Counted from the first letter of the stretch, positions 35,521 through 46,540 are shown. The stretch: DNA of 64,000 nucleotides from Verpa conica (GCA_033030425.1 JAUFSD010000014.1:558001-622000), one strand, 5' to 3'. Notes: generated by a model not told the origin, from the sequence alone. Translations and numbers: made by a program.

Positions 35521-36336
35521 ATGTCTAAATACAGGCTCCCTTCCGCAGCATTAATCCCAGCTTTACCTACCGACGGACGTGTAAAAGTCCTTGCGCATCT
35601 TTTCGAGCCTTGCGATGCGCTGAATACTCTTGCGCTGGAGTACCTGGCTGAGGGGCCTTTCGAAAACTATAACGAAGTAATCACCTTGGTCTGGCAACTA
35701 CTTATAGACCTTAAAGACACTGAATCTCCGTCAAACGCTGCTTGGCTGCTAAAAATTCTCGCGGCACACCCAAGACTGGGGGCAAAAAAGGTCGACAGTG
35801 AGCATTCTAAGCTTGAGCAGGCCAGCCTCACAGCGGGGAGCGAGGAGGAGGCGATCAAGCTAAAGACCTTGAATAAACAATACGAAGACAAATTTCCTGG
35901 TTAGTACATTTCTGTTTCTTCAGAATTTCCACGTTGAAACGATTGTCTGGGTTAGAAACTGACTGGGTACATTTCTATTTCGTAGGCCTGAGATATGTGT
36001 ATGTTACCCCTCATCCGTTCTCCCCAATGTACGTACCTTGGCTGAATACCTCGCTACACAAAATCACAGCGTATTTGTCAATGGCCGCAGCAGAGCAACT
36101 ATCATGGAAGATATGGAAAGAAGAATCGCTCGAGGTGATTTCGAGGCCGAAAAAACAGAAGCAATCAACGTGCTCTCCGCCCCTTCTCTCTCCCTGTCTT
36201 CAACGTCTTCATCTTGCTCCTGCCCCACCATACCCAGTTCCCCTCCGAGATAACAATAAGCCCACTAACATACAATTCGAAAATGCAGGCTATGTGCGAT
36301 ATTGCAAGAGACAGGGTCGACAAGCTTCTTACATAA
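35521..36336 (+). CDS. OHCU decarboxylase-like protein (uric acid degradation family)
   Basis: A 179-aa protein from four exons: 35521-35899, 35986-35998 (13 nt), 36070-36169 and 36289-36336. The family enzyme decarboxylates 2-oxo-4-hydroxy-4-carboxy-5-ureidoimidazoline to S-allantoin, the last step from urate. Visible family motifs are AAWLLKILAAHPRLGAKK with the catalytic-type His at about 83, LNKQYEDKFPGLRYVVFVNG across the micro-exon, RSRATIMEDMERRI, and the C-terminal AINAMCDIARDRVDKLL. The 13-nt exon supplies the GLRYV residues. The last intron has a weak GTGCTC donor but a strong acceptor. No peroxisomal SKL-type tail is present. Fungal members are shorter and more divergent than plant or bacterial ones, so activity is by homology. 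Confidence 0.88.
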
Positions 36337-36917
36337 TAAACCCGGGAGAGAAACTAAAGGGCAAAAATCCGACCGCCAGACAGACAATGAGAAATGACAG
36401 TATCAAAAAGAAAAAGAAAAAATCCCGACAAACCCCTCCTAAACCAAAGAGACAAATGAAAGTTCATTGTACATTCCCGCAAAATCAATAAGAATCACAT
36501 ACCCATTTTCTCCAGTTACTCCGCTTCTCCAAAATTAAATCGTAACCACAAAGAAACCCACCGAATACTTGACTATTATGTTCCCCCCTGTTTCTAACCC
36601 TTAGTTCCCCTCCTCCCTATAGTTCAGTTCTTATATGCCTAACCCCATACCGCGCCGCTGCCAGTCTAACTCTGATTCGCTTGGTGGTGTTGGGGGGCGG
36701 TGATGCTTTGGTATACCATAGGGATCTACAGTGTACTCTGTCAGACTTGAAATATCTCTACAAACTCCCTACAGATTTATACCTTTTGATTTCCGAGGTT
36801 TCATTACATATGTCCCTTGGTCTAGTGGGGGATGGAACTGAACTACACGATTTCTTTTAGAGTTCGTTTTTGTAGTGGCAGCCAGTCTTTCTCTGAAAAT
36901 GACGCAAGAGAAAAATG
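36337..36917. other. Convergent spacer
   Basis: 3' flanks of the OHCU-type gene and the basic protein gene. An A-rich stretch at 36405-36425 directly follows the former. Nothing else is recognised. Confidence 0.5.
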
Positions 36918-37508
36918 TCAGAGTCGCTTATCATCGGCCACAACCAAAGAATATATCAAGTTCAAGATAGATGCTGCAAGCAAAGGGATTTGAGAGAGAA
37001 TTTTTCTATTGTACCTGTACTGTTGCCTGGCAATTTCAACCTGTCGTTCTTGTGCCGCTCTTGCAGCCATCGCATCTCGTTTTATTTTATTCAGGATCGC
37101 AGCCTTTCGCAGAATATGCCTAGCCACTGCTCGTGTTTTTGCCCATAGAGCTACTCGAGAGCAGTTTCCCCGGTCGAGGATATTTGTTGGAGGGACGGCA
37201 AAGGGCTTGCTCAAGCGGGAGGTAATCAGTTTTAACCGTAACCGCCGTTTCTTGTTGTAGTCACGACAGTCATTATCGATGCCATCGACGTCGGCAAGCG
37301 GCCGAGCTCGTTTCCGAGGATATGTTGACGATGGTGTTAATCCTGACCATGAATATGGTGCCCGCGCCGAGTTAATTGGGGGTAGTGGGAAGGACAAAGC
37401 GACAGGTGGGGTAGGTACTGAGGTAAAGGTGAAAAGGGGAGATGGAGTTGTTGAAACTGTTGGGACTATTGATGGTGAAGCCTTGCGATCAGTATGGGTC
37501 GACTCCAT
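36918..37508 (-). CDS. Conserved basic fungal protein of unknown function
   Basis: A 196-aa open frame. The first 65 residues are Ser/Thr/Pro-rich. A basic segment from about residue 66 (RKRARPLADVDG, NKKRRLRLKLITSRLSKPFA, then LWAKTRAVARHILRKAAILN) is the kind of conserved helical region found in uncharacterised proteins of many filamentous ascomycetes, and it looks nuclear. The last 25 residues may be wrong: a GTACAATAG donor and a TTGCTTGCAG acceptor near 37010-36965 would remove a short intron and change the tail. No function can be given. A CT/GA microsatellite lies just upstream of its start. Confidence 0.65.
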   Translation of the reverse strand: MESTHTDRKASPSIVPTVSTTPSPLFTFTSVPTPPVALSFPLPPINSARAPYSWSGLTPSSTYPRKRARPLADVDGIDNDCRDYNKKRRLRLKLITSRLSKPFAVPPTNILDRGNCSRVALWAKTRAVARHILRKAAILNKIKRDAMAARAAQERQVEIARQQYRYNRKILSQIPLLAASILNLIYSLVVADDKRL

Positions 37509-37527
37509 TACAGTGATGTTGATTGAC

Positions 37528-37672
37528 GATCTCTCTATCTCTCTTTCTTTCTCTTCTCACTGTCTCTTTATCTTTCTCTCTTTTCTCTTTCTCTCTCTTT
37601 CTCTCTCTCTTTCTGTCTCTCTCTCTTTCTCTCTTTCTCTCTCTCGCTTTATCTCTCCCTTTTTATCACATT
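37528..37672. repeat. Polypyrimidine CTCTTT microsatellite
   Basis: About 145 bp of imperfect TCTCTTTC/TCTCTC repeats on the plus strand, which is GA-rich in the leader of the gene starting at 37508. The frames it opens are repeat artefacts. Confidence 0.85.
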
Positions 37673-40600
37673 CAAATCAGGCAAGAAAAAAATAATCCCA
37701 GCCTCCTGTACTGCTGCTCCTTGTCTGTTCAAATAGCAGATATAATAAAGCTTGTCGATGATGGTTGATAGCTAGCTGTCCAAGGCGTGTGGGGAAGGTT
37801 GCGTGCAGGACAGGAAAGGCACACAGGTCGCGGCAGGTTCAACTACGGCAGCCTCACTTACTCTTAGGACACTTGAGGACCCAAAGATCCATACAGTAGC
37901 TTTCAGAACACGGGTCAGAAGAGGGGGGTCGTGTGCCCACATTTCCCAGGATGTCTGTGTCCTGCTCCGGGAATCGCCCCCAAACCCCTTGGTACCCTGT
38001 CCTCGTTGGTCCAAAAAAATTCGGTCGGCATTCGCGCTTGTTCACAGCCTGCACAGAAAATCTGAGACAACTAGCATCCGTGCTCTGGGTGAATTTTTGT
38101 TTTTGTTTGTATGAACACAGGAAGAAAAGACTACCAAGTTGGGGGATGTGCATTTCGCTCCAAAAAAGGAAAACCCTAAGGGTTCTATGCGACTACTTCT
38201 GACCTGGGAATTAAAGGATTGTAGAATGTTGCTTTTTTCTGTTCCAGAAAGTTCAAAATGGAGGACTACTGCAGAAAGAGAATTCAAGACTCCAAAGGGA
38301 GGAGTTGATTGTCCAGTCTCAAGTCCATCGTCGGGTGGGTCCAGTACAAAATCCCCACAGCAGCGCAGCATCAACCAAAAAACAAATATATAAATGGCGC
38401 GACTCTCCTGGAACAGTGCATCTCTCGACTAGGGATGACAGCTGTTGGCCCTTCGAGTGCGGAGAGGCGTCCGGTAGGACAGAGACATCGTAAGGCAGTC
38501 ATAGGCTGGTGAGCTACATTTCGCGGTTTTGATTAAAAGATTGAGCGTGATCGAACGGTCGCTCGCGTGGAAAGTGTGGAATTTTCGATATCATATATCT
38601 GGGTTCCTGCAGCACTCCCAATTTTACCTTTGAAGTAAATCAAGCGAAACAAAATCTAACTTTATCCACATGATAGTGGATTTTCCATTACCAGGAACCA
38701 GACCGTAAATTAACTCCAATGCTTATTTAAACAGTTATCAGGATTTATGTGAAGGGCATCTCTTGTACATCGGTTCATCCGAATTTTGGCCCTCGAGATT
38801 GGTGGTGAAGCAAGCGAACTACCGAAGGTGGTAGGGATCAACCCTGGTATCTGGAAAGTGTGGTGTTGGAAGAAACTGTTTGGTAGCGGGGTTGATGGAG
38901 CAGTCACCGTAAACTGCATGTGTTCCGAATAGCGAGAGCACCTATAGATCATGGTTAAGTAGATATACACGGATACTCTATATAACGCTTTGGTTTTTAT
39001 CCGTAGAGGGAATTCCACACTTGGGTATGATCTCTGAGTACCCAACGGCCAGGAAGGGGCGCCGTATGATACTACAGAACCTCAGTAAGTAATGATGAGA
39101 TGTACTCAGGGCAGGCAAGAAGAACCTGAACATGCAAGCTACAACCAGGGGATTTAGTCTAAATAATTTCTGAATCAACACAAATCAGAAGCCATTACCA
39201 CAAAAACTCATGTTCAGGTTCTTCTTGCCTGCCCCGAGTAGGACCTACATATATACTCGAGGGCATGCCTAAAAGCGGTAACCTGTTACCTTTTTTTTCA
39301 GATCCCATGATGCTGAATTTCAGTTCAACTTAGAATAAGATTTACCTAGAGGAAGAAATCTCTTGACCTAAAATTTTATTACTCTCGCACCTAAGACTAA
39401 TCGTAACCCCCGTATCTAGGGCACAATTTGCAAGAGATAATCAGGGCACATCTCTATAGGCAAGCTCTCTAGGAATGAAAGCAGATATATAGTCATTGTC
39501 ACTTAACATTAAACGTCACGATGAGCCACAGAAAGGAAACAAGAGGTCTGGAGTACCTGTATTCCGCCAATAAACTCTGTTTTAACATCTTAGCATACCT
39601 CTACTCTTTGATTATTAAATGTTATTGTACCTATAATACCCTCTAATTTCCTCGTTCTTACGAAGAAGAATCTAAGTTACAAGAGCTTAATTTTGCCGAG
39701 CTGTTAGTATACTATCCCCCAAAAAGATACGAGCAAAACACCTCCCTTTCCAGGTTGTCAATTGTAACCGCTTGGACAAAGTGGTATTTTTTGTGGTGCC
39801 CTTTGAACACAGTTCCCTAGTTCCCGTAGGAATCGCAACAGCTAATTCTAAACCTTCTACAATAGACAGTAAAACCCGTGCAGATCCCCTGGGCCCTGTC
39901 AGAGGGTTGTAGGTCTATCTGTACTATTTTTAATAAATCCCTGATGTCAATACATTCACTTTGATACTCTATAAGTTCGCCCTATTACAGGCTCGATGGG
40001 TGTTATTAGTGCTGGTTTTTGACGGCCCAACAATTTGCGAGGGCTCGACGAGTCACGATAATTCTTCACCCCCATCTCAGCTGAAAGGTTACGGGTTGAG
40101 GCTTTCACAAAAAAAACCCGTGGGGGCGCTCTTAAATAGAGCATACGGTCTTTCCCGTTTCACTTCTCTAGCTGCGCACAATCCTAGAACCTGAGACGAC
40201 AAGAAATTCTCTATACTTAAAGTTAGATAGCTAAATTTAAGCAGCAGCCAACCCAGGAACTCCAGGGCAAAAAAAAGCCTGCGGGGGTAGGTAGGGTTGG
40301 TAAAATTCCTGATGGCCGAGTGAGACTTTGTGCCCGCACACCGCTTCTCAAGAGGGTTTTTTTACCCCATCATTTTACATGCTTGAATTTCTTATGGGTA
40401 GGGAATTACTAGTGATAACCAAGTTGCCCACCGTTCACTAGCCTCTTAACAGCTCAGGACATACAGAGGACTGGCCTGGCTTGGTATTTCTAGTCGGGAA
40501 ATTCTAGAAGGACTGTGGTACCTGTTTGTCTAACTCGAAGAATATAGACTATTCAGTAGCTCTAGGGGAATAGAAGGGGATTAGGGGATAACGGGCTTTG

Positions 40601-41316
40601 AATTGTGGGGTGTGAGTAGCAGCAGAAATCATAAATATACGTAAAGATGTGTAGACCGACTAAGTCACAATTAAAGAGTTGAATCTCTTAATGAATATGA
40701 GGATTTAATTGCGGAAGATGGAGGCGGTTTTGGGGAGCTATCGCCGCGTCGGGGATGACGATGAGGTGCTTGGCAACTCTGTTTAGTGACGTTCTGGGTG
40801 TGACCTTGTGCGTCTCTTTTTGAAAAAGGTTTCTAGACCAAAAATTCTTAGATGTCACTTACCTTTCGCGTTCAGGGGTGTATACATGTATTCATTGGGG
40901 TATTCTAGGGTGAGATGTGGTACCTTCCTTATCAGCCCTGTTCGGAACCGGAAACTCCTCGTCCGTGCAGATGATGTAACGGCGAGCATGCCATTAACCG
41001 CGATGAATAGCCACAGTGGCTGTAAGGTATCTGTAAGGTATCATGTATCCCATCGGATGAATTGCTCCTAGTGATTACCTGGTCTTCACCGGGTTCCTGC
41101 TTTATGGTAGGTACTCGCTTGTACAAGTGACTTACATCAACGTCATACCTACTTGTCTATCTAGATATCTGTTCTGCGCAGTAAAGTCTACGGCCAGTTC
41201 AGCATCACTTCCGAGTCAGCTTCTACCGCTTCCGTTATTCGCAGTGTGAAACAGATAAAGAAGACATAGTGGTTCATGTGGTTCAAGTCTGTGCTGCAAC
41301 AACGATTCCATGCTAA
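37673..41316. other. Gene-poor spacer of 3.6 kb
   Basis: No gene can be supported. Many frames open by chance at 37770-38510 but overlap one another on both strands and show no family motif. The hairpin element at 39103-39240 is the only clear structure. The last few hundred bases are the promoter of the Dgr2-like gene. Confidence 0.5.
39103..39240. mobile_element. Hairpin element with 30-bp arms (MITE-like)
   Basis: The arms 39105-39134 and 39209-39238 are reverse complements with one transition mismatch. They contain GCAGGCAAGAAGAACCTGAA and its complement, and the spacer between them is 74 nt. The arms are bounded by TA on both sides (39103-39104 and 39239-39240 as TA), as expected for a TA-targeting element. 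Transcription would give a long hairpin RNA. Confidence 0.75.
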
Positions 41317-44300
41317 ATGACTGCCATGACAACAACTTCGATACTCCCTTCGATACTCCCTTCGATTAAGATATCAAAATCCAGCAGCCCTGTATCACCC
41401 TCTTTAAGCGCGCCAAGGACTATCGTGACAGATATTGGCTCCGAGAATGACCGTCCAACAACTTCTGGAAACGATGGTAAGGGTCTAAAGGGGAGTTAGC
41501 TTGATTGGCTAGAACGCTGACGGTATTTGTGGCTCCTAGTCTCAACGACTAATGGCGGCGGATCGGCGGTATTATCGAATGTGTCTCAGTCAAAGTTCTC
41601 AAACTCAACTTTGGCACTCGACTCTGAAAGGCTTCAATCTCCCACAGCGAGCGTAGCAAGGAGGAAAGGGATGGCAATGCGTGAAGGGACAATAGTTGTC
41701 GACCCATTGACAATGCAGATTCTCCGCCGCACAGGAACTGAGAACACAATTCGGCAGAAGGTACGGAAAGATAGTAATGATGATGCACAGAATGAAGCTG
41801 TGCTGGGGGCACCAGAACGGCACTCTCCAGATGCGATCAGGCATATGGATACACAGCTACAGAAGAAGTTCGTATTACTCACCCTCCAATCAAGGATAGA
41901 ATGTGGGGGTAACTTATTAAATATGTAGAAAGGGTGTTTCTTTTCTCAGCCGCATAATGGGCGGGAAAAAAAAGGGCGGGGACGCGCCTCAGAACGAAGA
42001 TGGATTTGAGGTTGATATGAGGACAGAGGGGATGGATGCTCATGTCTTCTCCCGACCAATTGGCGGCCATGGGTATTCACCTCAATTCCCGGCACCTCCA
42101 AAATATATCAGGGTAGATTCATGTGTTTAATTTAGTGCGCTAGGTATCGGGCTAATCAATCGCTTTACAGGTTCGTTCGCAAAACAAACCAAAGCGTGAA
42201 TTTGATCAAACGTTTCTTGCTCAAGAACTCTACCATAAACATGGTAAAAGTCCAAAGTCACCGAATGCTAGTAAATTTAACTTGTCAACAGCATCAATTA
42301 GCAATGTTCCGGTAAATAAAAGCGGTGCTATCTGGGCTATGAAATGGAGCAAAGATGGTCGATATATGGCAGCCGGCGGGCAAGATAAGATTGTACGGGT
42401 ATGGCAAGTCATTAGTACGAGGGAAGAGCGACAAACGCATGAGAAAGAAGAAGATACTGCTGGATTTGGGCCTGGAGGTATCTATTCTGGTGGGAGAGGA
42501 GTACGGCTAAACGCTCCTGTATTCCGGTCAGAGCCTATTCACGAGTACAGCGGCCATACAGCTGATGTATTGGACTTGAGTTGGAGCAAGGTGAGTGAAG
42601 CAAAAATCCTAGTACTAGGTAATACATGTGATGAGCTACATTACTGATGTTACACAGAACAATTTCTTGCTATCGTCTTCAATGGATAAGACTGTACGGC
42701 TATGGCACGTATCTAGAAACGAATGTCTTTGCTGCTTTCAACATAGCGATTTTGTCACTGCTATTGTATTCCACCCTCGAGATGACCGTTTTTTTCTAGC
42801 GGGGTCGCTTGATTCTAAGTTGAGACTTTGGAGCATACCTGACAAAAGTGTGGCGTTCTGGAATGAGCTTCCAGACCTGATTACTGCAGTGGGATTTACC
42901 CCAGATGGGCGGATGGCAATCGCGGGCTGTTTGAATGGATTATGCCTCTTTTATGAGACCGAGGGGTTGAGATACCATACCCAGGTACATGTAAGGTCAT
43001 CTCATGGGAGGAACGCAAAGGGAAGTAAGATCACTGGGATCGAAACAATTACATTCCCGCCAAATGATCCAAACGGGGAAGTCAAACTTTTGATTACAAG
43101 CAATGATTCGAGGGTGCGTATGTATAATGCTAGAGATAAAAGCCTTGAAGTAAAATTTAAGGGAAACGAGAATACATGCAGTCAAATTCACGCTACTTTT
43201 AGCGACGATGCGCAGTACGTCATCAGTGGAAGTGAGGATAGGAGGGTTTACATATGGAATGTTGGATCAGCGGAAACAGAGAGGAAGGATAAAAGGCCTA
43301 CTGAGCATTTTGAGGGTAAAATCTTTTCCATAGTGATAATTATATAGCAACTGGCCTAATGTCTCTGCAGCCCATCCTGCAATTGTTACGGTTGCGATCA
43401 TGGCACCGACAGCGACTCGGCAACTTCTGGGGGTTTCTGGAGATCCTTTATATGATTTGTGCAATCCGCCACCGATCACTCTTGTTAGTCGGGGCTCTGA
43501 CTCAATATCTTCGAAAAAGAATCTGGAGTCATTGGCAGACCATAAATTAGAAGACAATCCTGTCTTTAGTGCCACTAAGCCTCTATCTGAATCCTCCGCG
43601 TATTTACAAAGGTCAGTACATTCGGATGGGAACATTATAGTCACTGCAGACTATACTGGTCGTATAAAAGTATTTCGACAAGATTGTGCATTTAGCAAAC
43701 GCAAGAGTGATTCTTTCGAGACTGCATCAACCCTTTCGAAGAAGATTGGAGGTAGCTTGTTTAGTGGCCACGGGAGGGGGAATCAAACACATTCCCATCA
43801 CGGCTCAGATCGGATTTTGTCGTGGCGGCAGAGCATCACATCTAATGGTAGCCTTGATGGCTCGATCCGTGGTCACCGGAATAGTATCGGCCTAGATGGA
43901 TCTTCAAACCGGAGCGTTTCCCCAAGGAAATCAATGGGGGCAATATCGATAGGATCTGGTAGCACCTCACACCGGTTTATGAGGTCTGGAAGCGTCCGTT
44001 CGAGAGCATCAAGAGGAACCTCAGTTGGAGTAGATAGTCCAATTCACAGCGGTCACAATGCATATACGATAACTAGTGGTCTAAACCATGAAAATGGTAG
44101 TTATTCAGGTACAGATAGGAAGTTTTTACTGGACATGGAACGACCCACGGGCTCCGTGTCAAACTATGCTAGTAATGTATCCAGGGCCCAAAGAACGAAT
44201 CTGGATATAGGACAACACGACTCGGGGGTGCCTACACCTAAAGCTTCAATTGGAGGTAGACATAGGTTGAGTGCTGTTGACTCAGATGAATCCGGCGACG

Positions 44301-44691
44301 ATATTTTCAGTAATGATGATGGTGATGAAGGAGGGGAGAGCGAGAATGAAATCGTAAGATGCAAAAGGTTTGTCTGGTTTTGGAATTTAGATCACTATAG
44401 ACCAAGAATACGACCCTTCTTCAGCCACCGGCAGTGTTCCCTATTCTTTTGCTGACTGACTGCCTATAGATGTGGGGGAACCTCGTTCAAAGCGAAACAA
44501 TCGAGGAAGGGGGAACACAAGCTTCTTTGCGTCAAGTGAGTTTTTTTCCGGAAACACAATTTCCTTTTTCTTGAACATACCTACCGTTTTTCCCATCTCG
44601 CGATCCCTTTCCACCATCTCACCCTAACTATATTTATATGTGCCGCTAACCAGGTCACAACGAGACTCACAGATGTAACTCGGTACTGTGA
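41317..44691 (+). CDS. DGR2: WD40-repeat protein, WDR44/Dgr2 type, with C-terminal zinc ribbon
   Basis: A 943-aa protein from eight exons: 41317-41476, 41540-41867, 41929-42112, 42171-42590, 42658-43315, 43371-44367, 44470-44535 and 44673-44691. The WD40 propeller starts around GAIWAMKWSKDGRYMAAGGQ and contains HTADVLDLSWSKNNFLLSSS, DKTVRLWHVSRNECLCCF, then DLITAVGFTPDGRMAIAG, the hallmark of the Dgr2/WDR44 family. A long Ser/Gly/Arg-rich segment follows. The C-terminus holds two Cys pairs, Cys914/917 and Cys936/939, spaced like a zinc ribbon and ending CNSVL. The second pair is completed only by the 19-nt last exon. Yeast Dgr2 mutants resist 2-deoxyglucose; human WDR44 binds Rab11. A signalling or traffic role is inferred. 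The donor of intron 2 (GTTCGT) is weak, and the frame demands it. Confidence 0.88.
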
Positions 44692-45231
44692 TGGAGAGAA
44701 ATTCAGGTGTTCAGCCTACATCGCAAATCATTTCTATTCTATTCAGCTTGTGCCTTTGAGCTAACGGTGCCTCATATTTCTTTTTCTCTCCTGAGGCCTT
44801 CATATTTTTTTTCTGTATTTCTCATGTTGTTGTCACCTGATTCGTTAACGAGGAGTTTGGAACGGGGATATTTATTTACTTTTTTCCTTTGTGCTTTTGC
44901 TTTTGCGATTTTCTTCCCCACCAGCGGACGGGGTCTGGGGAAGTGCTGTCGTGCATGACGCGGAAAAGACGTGACGAGTTTTCCAATCAAGTACACGAGT
45001 TGACGCCTGCGATCACGCATCTATAGAAGGTTACATATCAAGTTTTTGTGTCTTTTTCTTGTGTATCTTCAGCCCATTTGACGTTGTTTTCTTTTCTTCA
45101 TTTAGCGTAGCCACGTTGATATTGGGTTGTAATCTTTTTTTTTTTCGTTTAAGCCCTTTTATTTCGTGTTGCTTTCTCAGCTGGTTTTAGTGGCACCTTG
45201 TAACTTGGTGGTTGGGCTTTTGGGGATGATA

Positions 45232-45388
45232 CTCGGCGTAACCCGGATCTCACTATGCCGGATCCTTGCTGTCCCGTACGAGATTCCCTGGCTAATTTTT
45301 TTTTTTACTGTAAAAATAAATTTGCTATCCCGAATTCTTTGTAAAAACTTGCTCTGGATTCTTGGCATCAGGCAATCGGGTGCGACTG
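45232..45388 (-). mobile_element. Short TA-flanked element of the CAGTCRCACC family
   Basis: Flanked by TA (45230-45231 and 45389-45390). Its right end, read inward on the minus strand, is CAGTCGCACCCGATTG. Its left part (CTCACTATGCCGGATCC, then TGCTGTCCCGTACGAG) matches the right end of the 45535-46100 element in inverted order. It is read as an internally deleted, oppositely oriented relative of that element. The left end is degraded. Confidence 0.65.
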
Positions 45389-45534
45389 TAGCTCATTTTC
45401 ATCTAGGTGTTTGATATGGAAGAAGAATTACGCTAAGGAGAAAAGAAAGTAGAGGCAAGGGTTGGAAATTATCTACGCAAGTACTTGATTGGATGACTTT
45501 CTTGTTGATACATATCGACTTGCATGGGGTAATA

Positions 45535-46100
45535 CAGTCACACCCCGATATACCGAATACCAAGAATCTAGAGAATTTCATACGGGATAGCAAGTTTTTT
45601 ACAAAGAATCCGGTAGTCTCGTGCCCAGCCCCATTATTTTCTGCGCAGCACCATAGGGTCTGGAGTAGTAAAGTTCCGAGAAATCTCGGGTATACCTCCG
45701 AAAACCTCCAGATCTCTCGGGGGGCTTTTGACCTCCGAGGGTACTTAAGTTTGTGTAATGGCTTCATATAAATATAAGTACCTAATTTCCGCCGAAAATC
45801 CCCGAAACCCCCCCGACCTGCTGGGGCTTTCCAGTAAGCTCGGAGGTTTATCTTGGCTAGCTCGGCCTTTTAAAGGTACTTAGGTTTGTGGGACAAAGGT
45901 AAGTACCAAATTTCCCTCGAAAGCCCGCCGAGAGGAATATCCCCGAAAAAAAAGAATTGGGCAAGCTAGAGGGGTTAACACACCAGACCCTACAAGACTA
46001 AGAATCTGGGGTAGTAAATTTATTTTGCGGTAGAAAAAATGTTTTGGCCAGGGGGTCTCGTACGGGACAGCAAGGGATCCGGCATAGTGAGGTGCGACTG
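45535..46100 (+). mobile_element. 566-bp non-autonomous TA-flanked element, CAGTCRCACC termini
   Basis: Begins CAGTCACACCCCGATAT after TA (45533-45534) and ends with the complement of CAGTCGCACCTCACTATG before TA (46101-46102). The two ends match over about 25 nt as CAGTCRCACCYCRMTATRCC. There is no transposase frame inside; the interior has palindromic CCTCCGA and GGTACTTA motifs. TA target and CAGT ends suggest the Tc1/mariner-pogo superfamily, by inference. Confidence 0.7.
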
Positions 46101-46176
46101 TACGTACTTTAGTGGAGATATCCAATGAGTTCGAGACATCCTATTTCTTTCATTTCTATAAAACAATATTTTAATA

Positions 46177-46540
46177 CTCGTCCTCCAGCATAAGAACCCG
46201 GAAACAGGGGTGTGTATATTTTGTATGGTGTGACGTTGTGTACTAGTGCAAAAATAAAGTCTGTTCGGTTTGGTACAAGCAACAAAGTCTACCCCAATGA
46301 AAATGTCAATAGCAAAAAATTCTCCTTATCCCTATTCATATACATGAATTCTAATATAGTCTTCTGAAGCTTTGTAGCTCTAATTTCATCCTAAAATTAG
46401 TTGCTGTGAGGTTTAGTTGTGAGGTTTGTGGTTGCATCGCCATGTACCGAACCGAACAGACTTTATTTTCGCACTAGTATAGATATTTCACCATATAAAG
46501 AAGTGATCCCTATTTTCGGGTTCTTATGCTGGAGGACAAG
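46177..46540. mobile_element. Outer inverted-repeat element interrupted by a second MITE
   Basis: The arms 46177-46210 and 46507-46540 are reverse complements at 30 of 34 positions, with core TCCTCCAGCATAAGAACCCG. All four mismatches are transitions. TA dinucleotides lie outside both arms (46175-46176 and 46541-46542). The interior contains the complete element 46243-46477. Confidence 0.8.
46243..46477. mobile_element. MITE, copy 1 of the TTCGGTTYGGTAC family
   Basis: The ends are CTAGTGCAAAAATAAAGTC and its near-perfect complement, continuing as TGTTCGGTTTGGTAC against GTACCGAACCGAACA. TA flanks lie at 46241-46242 and 46478-46479. It is 235 bp and non-coding. A second family member lies at 25134-25354. 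Confidence 0.88.

Noticed and set aside
37528..37672. Possible CRISPR-like or tandem repeat array.
   Set aside because: Simple CT-rich microsatellite without spacers; CRISPR arrays are not expected in a fungal nucleus.
37772..38514. Dense ORFs on both strands.
   Set aside because: All frames overlap, each is under 115 codons, and none shows a known domain or intron signals; treated as spacer.
41549..41882. Three minus-strand ORFs in the Dgr2-like gene.
   Set aside because: Antisense shadows of exon 2.
44707..45020. ORFs just after the Dgr2-like gene.
   Set aside because: They lie in a T-rich 3' flank and encode low-complexity Phe/Leu/Ser sequence.
45166..46125. ORFs of 63-122 codons.
   Set aside because: They lie inside or across the inverted-repeat elements at 45232-45388 and 45535-46100 and resemble no transposase.
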